Made by a program: the position numbers and the translations under genes. This document shows, one piece after another, positions 33,245 through 42,271 of a DNA stretch of 64,000 nt. Positions within the stretch are counted from its first letter, which is position 1. Every line of letters starts with the position of its first letter. The notes under the pieces are model-generated. The model saw only the letters and a list, made by a program, of their open reading frames with translations. It was not told the DNA's origin and made no database searches. Source of the stretch: Inquilinus sp042743185 (GTDB lineage Bacteria; Pseudomonadota; Alphaproteobacteria; DSM-16000; Inquilinaceae); assembly GCF_042743185.1 (NCBI RefSeq), contig NZ_JBHYMS010000008.1:104747-168746 (forward strand), given 5' to 3'.

Positions 33245-34651
33245 TCACCCGACATGGATCGGGTTGCTGAGCGCCCGGCACAGGGGCTGGGCCGCGATGT
33301 CCTCGCGGGTCATGCCGGCCGGCAGGCCGCGGCCCTCCAGCGCCTGCAGGAACTCGGCCTCGAGCCGCGGGCGGCTGGCGGCGGCGACGATCTCGGCGCG
33401 CAGGAAGCGGTCGGGTGAGGGCAGGGTCAGCCGGCCGACCCACTCCTCCGCCGGGATCTCCTGCTCGGCGACCACGCCGCCGGCATCGACCCAGACCAGC
33501 CGATCGCCGGCCGCGCCGCATACCTCCGCCTCGACCGTCCAGACGGTGCCGCCGAGGCGGGTGCCGCCCATCGGCACGCCACCGGCGGTGACGGCGAGAT
33601 GGGGCCCGTCCGGCCCCTCGGTGACATAGCCGCGGCCGGCGCGCAGCGCCCGCAGCACCGCCCTCTCCGACAGCTCCGGCAGCCACAGCGCCGTGGCCGG
33701 CCGGCCGAGACCGAGCGGCCCGGGCGGCGCCGGCGCCGCCGGCTGGTGCCAGTCGCTGCCGCCGATCAGGGAGATGCGGCGGCCTTCCCGCAACCGCGCG
33801 TCGTAGCGGGCCAGCGAGATCCAGTTGCCGGCGAACCAGTGCGACTGCCACGCCTCCATGCAGTCCACCGCCGGCAGCTCGTGACGCCAGGGGATCGGCG
33901 GCTTGTCGTGGTTGATCGACAGCAGGCCGCCGGCGCGTCGCACCGCCTCCGCCAGCCGGTGCGCATCGGCCGGTGCGGTCATGCGGAAGTCGATCCAGTC
34001 CTCGGCACCGAAGACATTGGCGTGGCCCTCGGCGGTGGTGATCTCCTCGCCGCGGATGAAGACCAGGTCCGGGGTGCTGCGCGGGGCGAAGTAGCGGCGC
34101 TGGGTGATGGTGTTGTGGTCGGTCACGGCCAGGAAGCGCAGACCCGCCCGCCGTGCCGCCTCGTGCAGCAGCTCCGGCCCGCCGCGGGCATCGCTGTGAT
34201 GGGTGTGGCAGTGCAGGTCGCCGCGGTACCAGCCGGGCGCCGGTTGGCGCACCTCGGCCGCCGGCTCGGGCATCCATTCGAGGCGCGGCGCGTCGTCGAG
34301 CCGGACGGTCAGCGTCACCTCGGCGCCGCCGGGCGGCACGCGGTACAGGCCGAGCAGGATGGTCCAGGTTCCGGCCGGGATCGGCCCCGGCACGTAGCCG
34401 GGGGTGGCGTCGTCGGTGGCGACGAAGACCGCGTCGCGGGCGCCGCCGCTCCAGCCGCGGAAGCCGGCCGGGCTGGGAAAGGCCGTGGCGTGCGGGTCCA
34501 TCAGGCCCAGATCGATGATGCAGTCGCCGGCCTTGGCATAGGCCATCTCCACGTCGATGCGCGTGGTACCGGGCGCGATCTCGACCTGGACCGGGCGGTA
34601 GGGGCCTTCCGTGGCCGTCACCCGGACGGTCAGCGCCTGGGCGGGTGTCAC
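33245..34651 (-). CDS. PHP-domain (CehA/McbA-like) metallohydrolase
   Basis: The 468-residue protein has a beta-rich N-terminal region (1-135) and a PHP metallohydrolase domain starting at GDLHCHTHHSDARG near residue 144, followed by VTDHNTI near 174, IRGEEITTAEGHANVFG near 200, and GGSDWHQP near 298; these supply the metal-binding His, Asp and Glu residues. CehA/McbA-type proteins include carbaryl hydrolase, but most are uncharacterised phosphoesterase- or carbamate-hydrolase-like enzymes. The GTG start at 34651 overlaps the ABC ATPase stop by four bases (GTGA), so it is the last gene of this transporter operon and probably acts on the imported compound in the cytoplasm. Substrate unknown. 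Confidence 0.8.
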   Translation of the reverse strand: MTPAQALTVRVTATEGPYRPVQVEIAPGTTRIDVEMAYAKAGDCIIDLGLMDPHATAFPSPAGFRGWSGGARDAVFVATDDATPGYVPGPIPAGTWTILLGLYRVPPGGAEVTLTVRLDDAPRLEWMPEPAAEVRQPAPGWYRGDLHCHTHHSDARGGPELLHEAARRAGLRFLAVTDHNTITQRRYFAPRSTPDLVFIRGEEITTAEGHANVFGAEDWIDFRMTAPADAHRLAEAVRRAGGLLSINHDKPPIPWRHELPAVDCMEAWQSHWFAGNWISLARYDARLREGRRISLIGGSDWHQPAAPAPPGPLGLGRPATALWLPELSERAVLRALRAGRGYVTEGPDGPHLAVTAGGVPMGGTRLGGTVWTVEAEVCGAAGDRLVWVDAGGVVAEQEIPAEEWVGRLTLPSPDRFLRAEIVAAASRPRLEAEFLQALEGRGLPAGMTREDIAAQPLCRALSNPIHVG

Positions 34652-35751
34652 GGCTCCTCCCGCGAACCCGGGATGCGGCGCCCCTCGGCGTCGAAGAAAA
34701 CCGCGTCCTCGGCCCGGAAGCCGAGCCGGACCATGCGGCCGAGGCTCAGCGGATCGTCCCCAAAAATCCGGGCGGTGACCCGCCGGTCGCCCGGCAGCAG
34801 CAGCGTCACCAGGCTTTCCGGCCCCATTCCCTCATTGGCGAAGAGCTCGCCGGAGAGGTTCCAGTCGTCCCCGGCGACGCGCAGATGCTCCGGCCGGATG
34901 CCGAGCGTCAGCCTTCCGCCGCGGTCGATCGCGCGGCCCAGGGCATCCCACAGAGGCAGGGGCGGGGCCTGCAGCCCGTCGGCCGCCAGCACCGCCGCGC
35001 CGTCGTGCCGCGCGGCCTCGACCGGCACCAGGTTCATCGGCGGGTTGCCGACGAAGCCGGCGACGAAGGTGGTGGCCGGGCGGCGATAGACCTCGAGCGG
35101 CGGGGCGTACTGCACCACCTCGCCGGCCTCCATCACCGCCACCCGCGTGGCCAGCGCCATGGCCTCGGCCTGGTCGTGGGTGACGTAGACCGCGGTCATG
35201 CCGATGTCGCGCTGCAGATGGTTCAGGAAGGCCCGCGCCTCCAGCCGCAGCTTGGCGTCGAGGTTCGAGAGCGGCTCGTCGAACAGATAGACCTGCGACG
35301 GGTGCACCAGGGCGCGGGCCAGCGAGGCGCGCTGCTGCTGGCCGCCGGAGATCTGCGACGGCAGCCGGTCGAGCAGATGGCCGATCTGCAGGATGTCGGC
35401 CACCTCCTGCGTCCGGCCGCGCCGCGCCTCGACGGGCGCGCCGCGGACCTTCAGCGGATAGCCGATGTTCTGGCCCAGCGACATGTGCGGGTACAGCGCA
35501 TAGTCCTGGAACACCATCGACAAGTTGCGGTCCCTCGGCGGCTTGCGGGTGACGTCGGCGCCGCCGATCAGGATGCGCCCGCCGGTCGGCTGCTCCAGCC
35601 CCGCCACCATGCGCAGCGTCGTGGTCTTGCCGCAGCCGGACGGCCCGAGCAGGCAGACGAAGTCGCCGTCGCCGATGTCGAGGTCGATGTCGCGCACCAC
35701 CGTCAGGTCGCCGAAAGCTTTCCGGACCTTCTCCAGCGTTACCGAAGCCAT
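34648..35751 (-). CDS. CUT1 ABC transporter ATPase (UgpC/MalK type)
   Basis: The 367-residue ATPase has normal motifs: Walker A GPSGCGKTT (38-46), Q-loop VFQDYALYPHM, signature ISGGQQQR, Walker B YLFDEP, D-loop SNLD and H-loop VTHDQ, then a TOBE-type C-terminal region. A homodimer would serve the two permeases encoded upstream. It contrasts with the unequal ATPase pair at 16866-19099. ATG at 35751 begins ten bases after the MalG-type permease stop. Confidence 0.9.
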   Translation of the reverse strand: MASVTLEKVRKAFGDLTVVRDIDLDIGDGDFVCLLGPSGCGKTTTLRMVAGLEQPTGGRILIGGADVTRKPPRDRNLSMVFQDYALYPHMSLGQNIGYPLKVRGAPVEARRGRTQEVADILQIGHLLDRLPSQISGGQQQRASLARALVHPSQVYLFDEPLSNLDAKLRLEARAFLNHLQRDIGMTAVYVTHDQAEAMALATRVAVMEAGEVVQYAPPLEVYRRPATTFVAGFVGNPPMNLVPVEAARHDGAAVLAADGLQAPPLPLWDALGRAIDRGGRLTLGIRPEHLRVAGDDWNLSGELFANEGMGPESLVTLLLPGDRRVTARIFGDDPLSLGRMVRLGFRAEDAVFFDAEGRRIPGSREEP

Positions 35752-35761
35752 CGGACCTCGC

Positions 35762-36586
35762 TCACGATTTGATGCCGCCGAAGAACCGGAACCCGAACTT
35801 CCAGCTGACGAAGAGGTAGAGCGCCACCACCGGCGCCGAATAGACCACGGCATAGGCGGAGAGCAGGGTGACCACCGGCGTCCCGGCCTCGGAATAGTAG
35901 GAGTAGATCGCCAGCGCCGCCGGCATCCGGGATTCGCTGCGCAGCAGGACGAAGGGGATCAGGAAGCTGCCCCAGATCTGCACGAAGGCCCAGACGGCGA
36001 CGACCACGACGCCGGGGCGGATCACCGGCAGGGCGACGTCGAAGAAGGCGCGCAAAGGCGAAGCGCCGGCGACCAGCGCCGATTCCTCATAGGTCCGTGG
36101 CAACCCGTCGATGAAGTCGCGCAGGATGAACATCGCGGTCGGCAAGAGGCCGCCGGCGAAGACCAGGATCACCGCGATATGGGTGTCGACCAGGCCGATG
36201 GTGCTGACGATCAGGAAGATCGGCACCATGGCGGCGGAGCCGGAGACGACCGAGGAGAACAGGAGCAGCAGATAGGTGATGGCGCCCTTGCCCGGCACCG
36301 GCGCCCGCGACATGGCATAGGCCGCCAGCGTCGCCGCCGCGGTGACCAGGGCGACGCCGCCGACGCTCTGGATCAGGCTGTTCAGCAGCGCCCGCATGGC
36401 GAAGCCGTTCTCGAACGCCTTGGCGAAGTTGCCGAGGGTGAACGGGTCGGGTACCGCCAGCCCCAACTCGGCCCGCGCATTGAACGGCGCCAGCACGAAC
36501 CACAGCAGCGGCAGGGCGAAGACCAGGCCGATCAGCGCCGCCAGGCCGGCGAACAGGATGCGCAGGAGGACGGGGCGCAGCGGCAT
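35762..36586 (-). CDS. Carbohydrate ABC transporter permease (MalG type)
   Basis: The 274-residue inner-membrane protein has six hydrophobic segments and an EAA loop (EESALVAGASPLRAFFDVAL, about residues 166-185). It starts one base after the stop of the MalF-type permease. It forms the membrane pore with that protein; the substrate is unknown but probably a carbohydrate. Confidence 0.87.
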   Translation of the reverse strand: MPLRPVLLRILFAGLAALIGLVFALPLLWFVLAPFNARAELGLAVPDPFTLGNFAKAFENGFAMRALLNSLIQSVGGVALVTAAATLAAYAMSRAPVPGKGAITYLLLLFSSVVSGSAAMVPIFLIVSTIGLVDTHIAVILVFAGGLLPTAMFILRDFIDGLPRTYEESALVAGASPLRAFFDVALPVIRPGVVVVAVWAFVQIWGSFLIPFVLLRSESRMPAALAIYSYYSEAGTPVVTLLSAYAVVYSAPVVALYLFVSWKFGFRFFGGIKS

Positions 36587-36587
36587 C

Positions 36588-37502
36588 TCAATGCTCCGCC
36601 GCGGCCTTGCGGCGCCGCGCCAGGCCGAGATAGGCCAGCGCGAAGGCCAGGTTGATCAGCATGATGACGACGCCGACCGCGGCGCCGCGGCCGAACTCGA
36701 AATGCTTGAAGGCCAGCTGGTAGGTGTAGATCGACAGGATCTCGGTGCGGAAGGACGGGCCGCCGCCGGTCAGGAGGAACGGCGTGAACACGTTGAAGGT
36801 CCACATCGTCACCAGGATCAGGTCGGTCACGACATGGCCGCGGATCAGCGGCAGGGCGATGTCGCGCAGCTTCTGCCAGGACGAGGCGCCGACGACGCTC
36901 GCGGTCTCGAAATAGCTCGGCGGGATCGATTGCAGCGCCGAGGAGAACAGCATCATCGAGAAGGCGGTGCCGCGCCAGGTGTTGAACACGACGATGGCCA
37001 GGAACGGCATCTCCAGGAGCCAGTCCGGCCGGGGCAGGCCGAGCGCGCCGAGGATGCCGTTCAGCGTGCCGGCGTCGCGGTCGAGATAGGCGAACCAGGC
37101 GAAGCCGATCACCACCTCCGGCAGGATCCAGGCCGCCACCACCGCCGCCTGCACCGCCGCCTTCAGCGCCGGCGGAACGGTCTGCAGCAGCCAGGCCAGC
37201 AGCAGGCCCAGCAGCGCCTGGCCGATCAGGGCCGAGAGCAGCACGAACTGGACGGTCAGGATCAGCGAGGCGCCGAACTCGCCCGGGGCGAAGAAGGCGC
37301 CGCCGTCGAACAGCGAGGTGTAGTTCTGCAGCCCGACGAAATCCGGGTGCAGCGCGGTGCGGCCCAAAAGGGTGCGGTTGGTGAAGCTGACCGCGATGAT
37401 CCAGAAGAACGGCACGACGACGAACAGCCCGACCAGCACCCCGGCCGGCACCATGAAGGCGGCCCCGGTGCGGGCGGTGAGGAGGGTGGGGCGGTTGTCC
37501 AT
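36588..37502 (-). CDS. Carbohydrate ABC transporter permease (MalF type)
   Basis: The 304-residue protein has six hydrophobic segments and an EAA-type loop (FETASVVGASSWQKLRDIAL, about residues 190-210). The ATG at 37502 (MDNRPTLL) is chosen; codons further up belong to the repeat at 37507-37621 and translate to repeat-derived peptide. The repeat separates it from the binding-protein gene. Confidence 0.86.
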   Translation of the reverse strand: MDNRPTLLTARTGAAFMVPAGVLVGLFVVVPFFWIIAVSFTNRTLLGRTALHPDFVGLQNYTSLFDGGAFFAPGEFGASLILTVQFVLLSALIGQALLGLLLAWLLQTVPPALKAAVQAAVVAAWILPEVVIGFAWFAYLDRDAGTLNGILGALGLPRPDWLLEMPFLAIVVFNTWRGTAFSMMLFSSALQSIPPSYFETASVVGASSWQKLRDIALPLIRGHVVTDLILVTMWTFNVFTPFLLTGGGPSFRTEILSIYTYQLAFKHFEFGRGAAVGVVIMLINLAFALAYLGLARRRKAAAEH

Positions 37503-37506
37503 TATT

Positions 37507-37621
37507 CTCCCCTCGCGGGAGGGGGGAGCGCAGACGTAGGTTGGGTTCGCGGATGCGAACCCAACATTGACGTGGGTTCGGCCGGATGGATGTTGGGTTC
37601 GCGCACGCGAACCCAACCTAC
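37507..37621. repeat. Dispersed double-hairpin repeat, copy 3, with flanking hairpin
   Basis: The 86-bp core at 37536-37621 again begins GTAGGTTGGGTTCGC and ends GCGAACCCAACCTAC, with two inner hairpins. A CTCCCC...GGGGAG hairpin at 37507-37528 precedes it, as beside copy 2. It occupies most of the gap between the binding-protein gene and first permease of an ABC operon, so it will be transcribed. Confidence 0.85.
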
Positions 37622-37647
37622 GATGCCGATCCGTCCCTGCCCCATCC

Positions 37648-39006
37648 TCAGCCCTTGCTGACGGTGTTGGCCTCGCCGACGATCTTCTTCACGGCGGCGC
37701 CGTAGCGGGCCATCGCCTCCTCCGGCGTGGCGGTGCCGGAGACCACGGCCTCGGTCATGCGCTGCAGCTCGGCCGAGACCTTGTCGTAGTTCGGGTCGTT
37801 CGGCCGGGCCGTGGTGATCGGCATCAGCGCCTTGGCGGTGTCCTGCAGGAAGGCGGAGTTCGGCACCGGCACGTCGTCGCGGATGCGGATCCGCTCCTCG
37901 AAGCCCTGATAGGCGGTCAGCGCCTTCTGGCTGTTCATGAAGGCCAGCAGCGCCCAGGCGTCCTTCGGGTTCTGCGTGTTCGGGTTCAGCACGAAGCCGG
38001 TGCCGCCGGAGATGGTGACGAAGTCGCGGCCGTCCAGCCCACGGCCGGCGGCCTCGGCCGGGATCTTGGCCCAGCCCATGGTGCGGTCCCGGTCGGCGAC
38101 GGCGAACTCGCTGCCCGGCGCGGTGACCGAGCGGTAGAACCAGTCGCCCTCGACCAGCATGGCGGTGCGGCCGTCGCGGAAATTGGCGAAGCTGCGGTTG
38201 CGCCCGTCGGCCAGCAGCTGGGCCCGCTGGTCGCCCAGCTTCTCGTCGACATAGATGGTCTTGTACAGCTTCAGCGCCGCCAGGATCGCCGGGCTGCTGG
38301 TGATCCACTTGCCGTCCTTGTCCTGCAGCGCCTCGCCGGCGCCGAGCAGCAGGGGATACCAGCCCTGCATGGTGGTGGCCTCGCCCATCGAGACCCCGGC
38401 GTTGATCTGCAACGGGAAGCTGTCCGGATCGGCCTTCTTCAGGGCGCGGGCGACGGCCAGCAGCTCGTCCCAGCTGGCCGGCTGCCAGCCCTCGGCCTTC
38501 AGCCCGGCCTTCGCGAAGACGTCGCGGCGATAGTAGATGACGCGGACATCGGTGCCTTCGGCCAGGCCATAGCGCTTGCCCTGATAGGACATCAGCGCCT
38601 GGGCGCCGGCCGAGATGTGCGACCAGCCCTCCCAGTCGTTGACCTCCGCCCCGGCGATCTCGTCGAGCGGCTTCAGCAGGCCGCCCTCGACGAAACTGGG
38701 GATCAGGAAGCCGTCGAAGCTGGAGACGTCGGCCCCGGCGCCGGTGGAGAAGTCGAGCGCCAGCTGCTGCGTCAGCTGCTCGTCGGTGCCGCCGAAGCTC
38801 TTCAGCGTCACGGTGTGGCCGGCACCGGCCGGGCTTTTGGCGAATTCAGGGATGACCCAGGTCTTGATCCAGGTCGCCAGCTCGGTGTTCACGCCGCCCT
38901 CGACGCAGCGGCAGACGATCGACAGGTCGGCGGCTTGTGCCGGCGCGCCCCAGCTCAGGGTCGCGATCAGGCCGGCGGCGAGAATCCCCAGGCGATGTGC
39001 GGTCAT
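37648..39006 (-). CDS. ABC transporter substrate-binding protein (family 1)
   Basis: The 452-residue protein has a Sec signal peptide (residues 1-25, ending AQA) and a family 1 solute-binding fold, with FDGFLIPSFVEGGLLKPLDE, YGLAEGTDVRVIYYRRDVFA and SGGTGFVLNPNTQNPKDAW. It is the first gene of a leftward operon with two permeases, an ATPase and a PHP hydrolase. GGGAGG lies ten bases before the ATG at 39006. A LacI-type operator lies 58 bases upstream. The ligand is probably an oligosaccharide or glycoside, given the linked GH38-like gene. Confidence 0.88.
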   Translation of the reverse strand: MTAHRLGILAAGLIATLSWGAPAQAADLSIVCRCVEGGVNTELATWIKTWVIPEFAKSPAGAGHTVTLKSFGGTDEQLTQQLALDFSTGAGADVSSFDGFLIPSFVEGGLLKPLDEIAGAEVNDWEGWSHISAGAQALMSYQGKRYGLAEGTDVRVIYYRRDVFAKAGLKAEGWQPASWDELLAVARALKKADPDSFPLQINAGVSMGEATTMQGWYPLLLGAGEALQDKDGKWITSSPAILAALKLYKTIYVDEKLGDQRAQLLADGRNRSFANFRDGRTAMLVEGDWFYRSVTAPGSEFAVADRDRTMGWAKIPAEAAGRGLDGRDFVTISGGTGFVLNPNTQNPKDAWALLAFMNSQKALTAYQGFEERIRIRDDVPVPNSAFLQDTAKALMPITTARPNDPNYDKVSAELQRMTEAVVSGTATPEEAMARYGAAVKKIVGEANTVSKG

Positions 39007-39061
39007 GCGCTGCGTCCTCCCATGGCGGCGCATCCTTCAGGCGGGATGCGGCTTCGATGAG

Positions 39062-39090
39062 AAGTGAACACGCTTTCAGTTTTCCGTCAA
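39062..39090 (-). promoter_or_regulatory. Promoter and LacI operator of the second ABC operon
   Basis: On the minus strand TTGACG (39085-39090) is 17 bp from TCACTT (39062-39067). The 14-bp palindrome TGAACACGCTTTCA (39065-39078) with central CG lies in the spacer and -10, and matches the TGAAANCGNTTTCA type of LacI-family site. A second matching site lies before the LacI gene. Confidence 0.6.
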
Positions 39091-39170
39091 TCGCGATCGC
39101 TCTGTGTTCTGCGGTTCGCTTGAGATCGTTAAAATTCGAGCAAATCCGCCAAAATCCCACGTGACTACGC

Positions 39171-39216
39171 TTGACAGCCCAACGTCGTCTGGCCAGTGTG
39201 GATGAAAGCGATTTCA
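39171..39216 (+). promoter_or_regulatory. Promoter and LacI operator of the lacI-type gene
   Basis: TTGACA (39171-39176) is 17 bp from CAGTGT (39194-39199), which would start transcription near 39206. The palindrome TGAAAGCGATTTCA (39203-39216) covers that start point, an arrangement typical of autorepression. GAGG at 39220-39223 then leads to a GTG at 39229. Confidence 0.6.
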
Positions 39217-39228
39217 GTCGAGGCACTG

Positions 39229-40278
39229 GTGGGAAGCGCGGACGGGAGCCGGAAGGGGCAATCCATCGCCGAGATCGTGGCGGGCCGGGCGAAGGTCTCG
39301 CGCGCCGCGGTGTCCCGGGCGTTCAACCCGAAGGCGCCGCTCAGGGCCGACAAGCGCGCGCTGGTGCTGCGCATCGCCGAGGAGATGAACTACGTCCCCA
39401 ACATGGCCGGCCGGGCGCTGGCGACGCAGCGGTCGCATCTGGTCGGCGTGATCGTGCCGCATGTCTGCAGCCCCTGGGAAAGCCTCGAGATCGACGCACT
39501 GACCACGGCGCTGCAGGACCGCGGCTTCGCCACCTTGCTGTTCAAGACCCGGATCGACCGCAGCCTGGACCCGAAGCTTCTGTCCTATATGCGGGCCTAC
39601 AACCCGGACAGCGTGGTGGTGTTCACCGAGAACGTGCCGCCCGACCAGCTGCACCGCGCCTTCGACCAGGCGGTGCCGGTCTATGTCGACTACCCGAACG
39701 AGGCGACCGATCCGGGGCCCCGGCCGGAATCGGCGATGCACCGCTTCGACTGCCTGCGCGTGCTGCAGCGCGACGGCATCGAGCAGGCGGTAGCGCTGCT
39801 ATCCGGTTTCGGCAGACGGCGCTTCGCCTATCTGGCCGGCAACCCGAGGGCCCAGGCCAACACGGCACGGCTGCGCACGCTGCAGCAGGTGCTGGCGGCG
39901 CGCGGCCTGCCGCCGGCCGCGGTGGTGGAGGGCGATTTCAGCTATCAGCGCGGCCATGACGCGACCATCGAGCTGTTCCGCGGCGGGCCGGGCGCCGAGG
40001 CGGTGTTCGCCGCCAACGACGTCAGCGCGTTCGGGGCGCTCGACGCGCTGCGCCACGCCCTGGGGCGGCGGGTGCCGGAGGAGGTCAGCGTCGTCGGCTT
40101 CGACGACATCGACCAGGCCGCCTGGCGCAGCTACGACCTCACGACCATCAAGATCGATGTCGAGGAGCGGGTGGCCGCGCTGGTGCGGCTGATCCTGCAG
40201 CGCCTGCAGAACCGCGCCGCCCCGCCGCTGGTCGAGACGATCCGCACCAAGCTGGTCGTCCGCAGCACTGTGGGTTAG
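39229..40278 (+). CDS. LacI-family transcriptional regulator
   Basis: The 349-residue protein has a LacI helix-turn-helix (SIAEIVAGRAKVSRAAVSRA, then hinge NMAGRALATQRSH) and a periplasmic-binding-protein-like effector domain (VGVIVPHVCSPWESLEIDAL; ANDVSAFGALDALR; VVGFDDIDQAAW). GTG at 39229 is chosen because GAGG lies five bases upstream and because earlier in-frame starts (39196, 39202) overlap the predicted transcription start and operator; those remain possible. It is divergent from the ABC operon and 21 bases upstream of the DUF5054 gene, so it probably controls both. The effector is likely the transported sugar. Confidence 0.85.
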   Translation: MGSADGSRKGQSIAEIVAGRAKVSRAAVSRAFNPKAPLRADKRALVLRIAEEMNYVPNMAGRALATQRSHLVGVIVPHVCSPWESLEIDALTTALQDRGFATLLFKTRIDRSLDPKLLSYMRAYNPDSVVVFTENVPPDQLHRAFDQAVPVYVDYPNEATDPGPRPESAMHRFDCLRVLQRDGIEQAVALLSGFGRRRFAYLAGNPRAQANTARLRTLQQVLAARGLPPAAVVEGDFSYQRGHDATIELFRGGPGAEAVFAANDVSAFGALDALRHALGRRVPEEVSVVGFDDIDQAAWRSYDLTTIKIDVEERVAALVRLILQRLQNRAAPPLVETIRTKLVVRSTVG

Positions 40279-40299
40279 ACGCGCCAGAAGGACCACCCG

Positions 40300-42267
40300 A
40301 TGACCGGCCGGACGATCCACCTCGTCTTCAAGACGCATCTCGACATCGGCTTCACCCAGCTGGCCGAGACGGTGCGGCGGGAATACCACGAGGTGTTCAT
40401 CCCGCGTGCGATCGACACCGGCGAGCATTTCTTCGCCGAAGACCCGGCGCAGCGCATGTTCGTCTGGACCACCGGGGCCTGGCTGATCTGGGACCATCTC
40501 GAGACCCAGCCGCGCGACCAGGTGCGGCGGCTGGAGCGGGCGATCGAGCGCGGGCTGATCCGCTGGCACGGCCTGCCCTTCACCACCCACACCGAACTGA
40601 TGTCGCCGGCGCTGTTCCGCGCCGGCCTGTCCTACGCGCAGGCGCTGGACCGCCGCTTCGGCACCAGCACCATCGCCGCCAAGATGACCGACGTGCCGGG
40701 CCATCCGCTGGGCATCGTGCCGATCCTGGCCGAGGCCGGCATCCGCTTCCTGCATATCGGCGTCAACACGGCCTCGACCCTGCCGCAGGTGCCGCCGCTG
40801 TTCCGCTGGCGCGCGCCGTCGGGCGAGGAGGTGCTGGTGGCCTATCAGAGCAGCTACGGCGCCACCTTCTTCCCCGAGGGAATGGACCAGGGGCTGAGCT
40901 TCGCCCACACCTCGGACAATGTCGGGCCGCAGGGCATCTCCGCGGCGGCGGAATGCCACCGCGAGCTGCGGGCGGCGAATCCCGGCGCCGCGATCCGGGC
41001 CTCGACCCTGGACGATTTCGCCGCCGCGGTCTGGCCGCAGCGCGCGCGCTTCCCGGTGGTCGACCGCGAGATCGGCGACAGCTGGATCCACGGCAGCGCC
41101 AGCGACCCGGAGAAGACCGCCCGCTTCCTGGCGCTGCAGCGGGTTTATGATCGCTTCGCCGTGGAGGGGCTGGACGATCGCCGCTTGGCCTTCGGCCGGC
41201 GCCTGGCGATGGTCGCCGAGCACACCTGCGGCGTCGACGTGAAGACCTTCCTGCGCGACGAGGATGCCTGGGACCGGCCGGATTTCGAGGCGGCGCGGCG
41301 GCGCGACCCGCGCTTCCGCTTCGCCGAGAGCTCCTGGGCCGAGCAGCGCGGATACCTCGACGCCGCGCTGGAGGCTCTGTCCCCGGCGGACCGGTCCGCG
41401 GCGGAGCAGGCTCTGGCCGAGCTGCGGCCGGGCGACCCTGTCGATGCGGATCCGCCGGCAAGCAGCGGCGTCATCGAGGCCCGGGCCGGCGACTGGCGGC
41501 TGAGCGTCGAAGGCGCGACCGGCGACGTGACCGCGCTGACCGCTCCGGACGGCCGGATGCTGGAGGGGATCGGCGGCACCTTGATCGCCTATGGCTATGA
41601 GAGCTACGACGCGGCCGATGTCGCCGCGCATATGCAGGGCTACCTGACCCAGCGGCTCGAATGGGCGCTGCTCGACCACGGCAAGCCGGGGCTGGAGCGG
41701 GCGCGGACCGCGCGCTCCGCCGTCTGGCGGCCGCGCCTCACCGGGCTGGCGCAGGACGGGTCGGGGGCGACGCTGCTGCTGGACCTGCCGGAAGAGGCGC
41801 ATGCGGTGTTCGGCGCGCCGCGGCAGGTGGAGCTTCGGATCGCGGCGGCCGGGGCCGAGAACGAGGGCAGCCTCGACCTCGTCCTGGTGCTGCGCGACAA
41901 GCCGGCGAACCGGATGCCGGAGGCGAGCTTCTGGGGCTTCACCCCGGCCGGTGTCGAGGGCTGGGATTTCCGCAAGATGGGGCTGTGGCAGCCGGCCGAC
42001 CGGATCGCCCCGAAGGGCGGCGGACAGCTGCAGGCCGTGTCCGGCATCCGCGGCCGGCTGGCGGGCGGCGGCGTTCTCGACCTCCGGTCGCCCGACGCGC
42101 CGCTGGCGGCCCCCGCGCTCTCGCCCTTCATGCCCTTCGCCCCCGGCCTGCCGGATTTCTCCGGCGGCGTGCGGATCAACCTGCACAACAACAAATGGGG
42201 CACCAACTTCCCCATGTGGTGCGAGGGCACGCTGCAGTTCCGCTTCCGCCTGCGGCTGGCGGGCTAG
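40300..42267 (+). CDS. DUF5054 / GH38-like glycoside-hydrolase-related protein
   Basis: The 655-residue protein opens with IHLVFKTHLDIGFTQLAETV, the H-x-D-x-G-[FW] motif of the GH38/57 alpha-mannosidase fold, followed by MTDVPGHPLG and WIHGSASDPEKTARFLALQR, which fit the DUF5054 family. The C-terminal half (about 390-655) is beta-rich, like the sugar-binding half of GH38 enzymes, and contains NLHNNKWGTNFPMW. No signal peptide is present, so it is probably cytosolic and acts after import. Activity is unproven for DUF5054. AAGGA lies eight bases before the ATG. It is 21 bases downstream of the LacI gene and converges with a small gene at its 3' end. Confidence 0.8.
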   Translation: MTGRTIHLVFKTHLDIGFTQLAETVRREYHEVFIPRAIDTGEHFFAEDPAQRMFVWTTGAWLIWDHLETQPRDQVRRLERAIERGLIRWHGLPFTTHTELMSPALFRAGLSYAQALDRRFGTSTIAAKMTDVPGHPLGIVPILAEAGIRFLHIGVNTASTLPQVPPLFRWRAPSGEEVLVAYQSSYGATFFPEGMDQGLSFAHTSDNVGPQGISAAAECHRELRAANPGAAIRASTLDDFAAAVWPQRARFPVVDREIGDSWIHGSASDPEKTARFLALQRVYDRFAVEGLDDRRLAFGRRLAMVAEHTCGVDVKTFLRDEDAWDRPDFEAARRRDPRFRFAESSWAEQRGYLDAALEALSPADRSAAEQALAELRPGDPVDADPPASSGVIEARAGDWRLSVEGATGDVTALTAPDGRMLEGIGGTLIAYGYESYDAADVAAHMQGYLTQRLEWALLDHGKPGLERARTARSAVWRPRLTGLAQDGSGATLLLDLPEEAHAVFGAPRQVELRIAAAGAENEGSLDLVLVLRDKPANRMPEASFWGFTPAGVEGWDFRKMGLWQPADRIAPKGGGQLQAVSGIRGRLAGGGVLDLRSPDAPLAAPALSPFMPFAPGLPDFSGGVRINLHNNKWGTNFPMWCEGTLQFRFRLRLAG

Positions 42268-42271
42268 GCGA

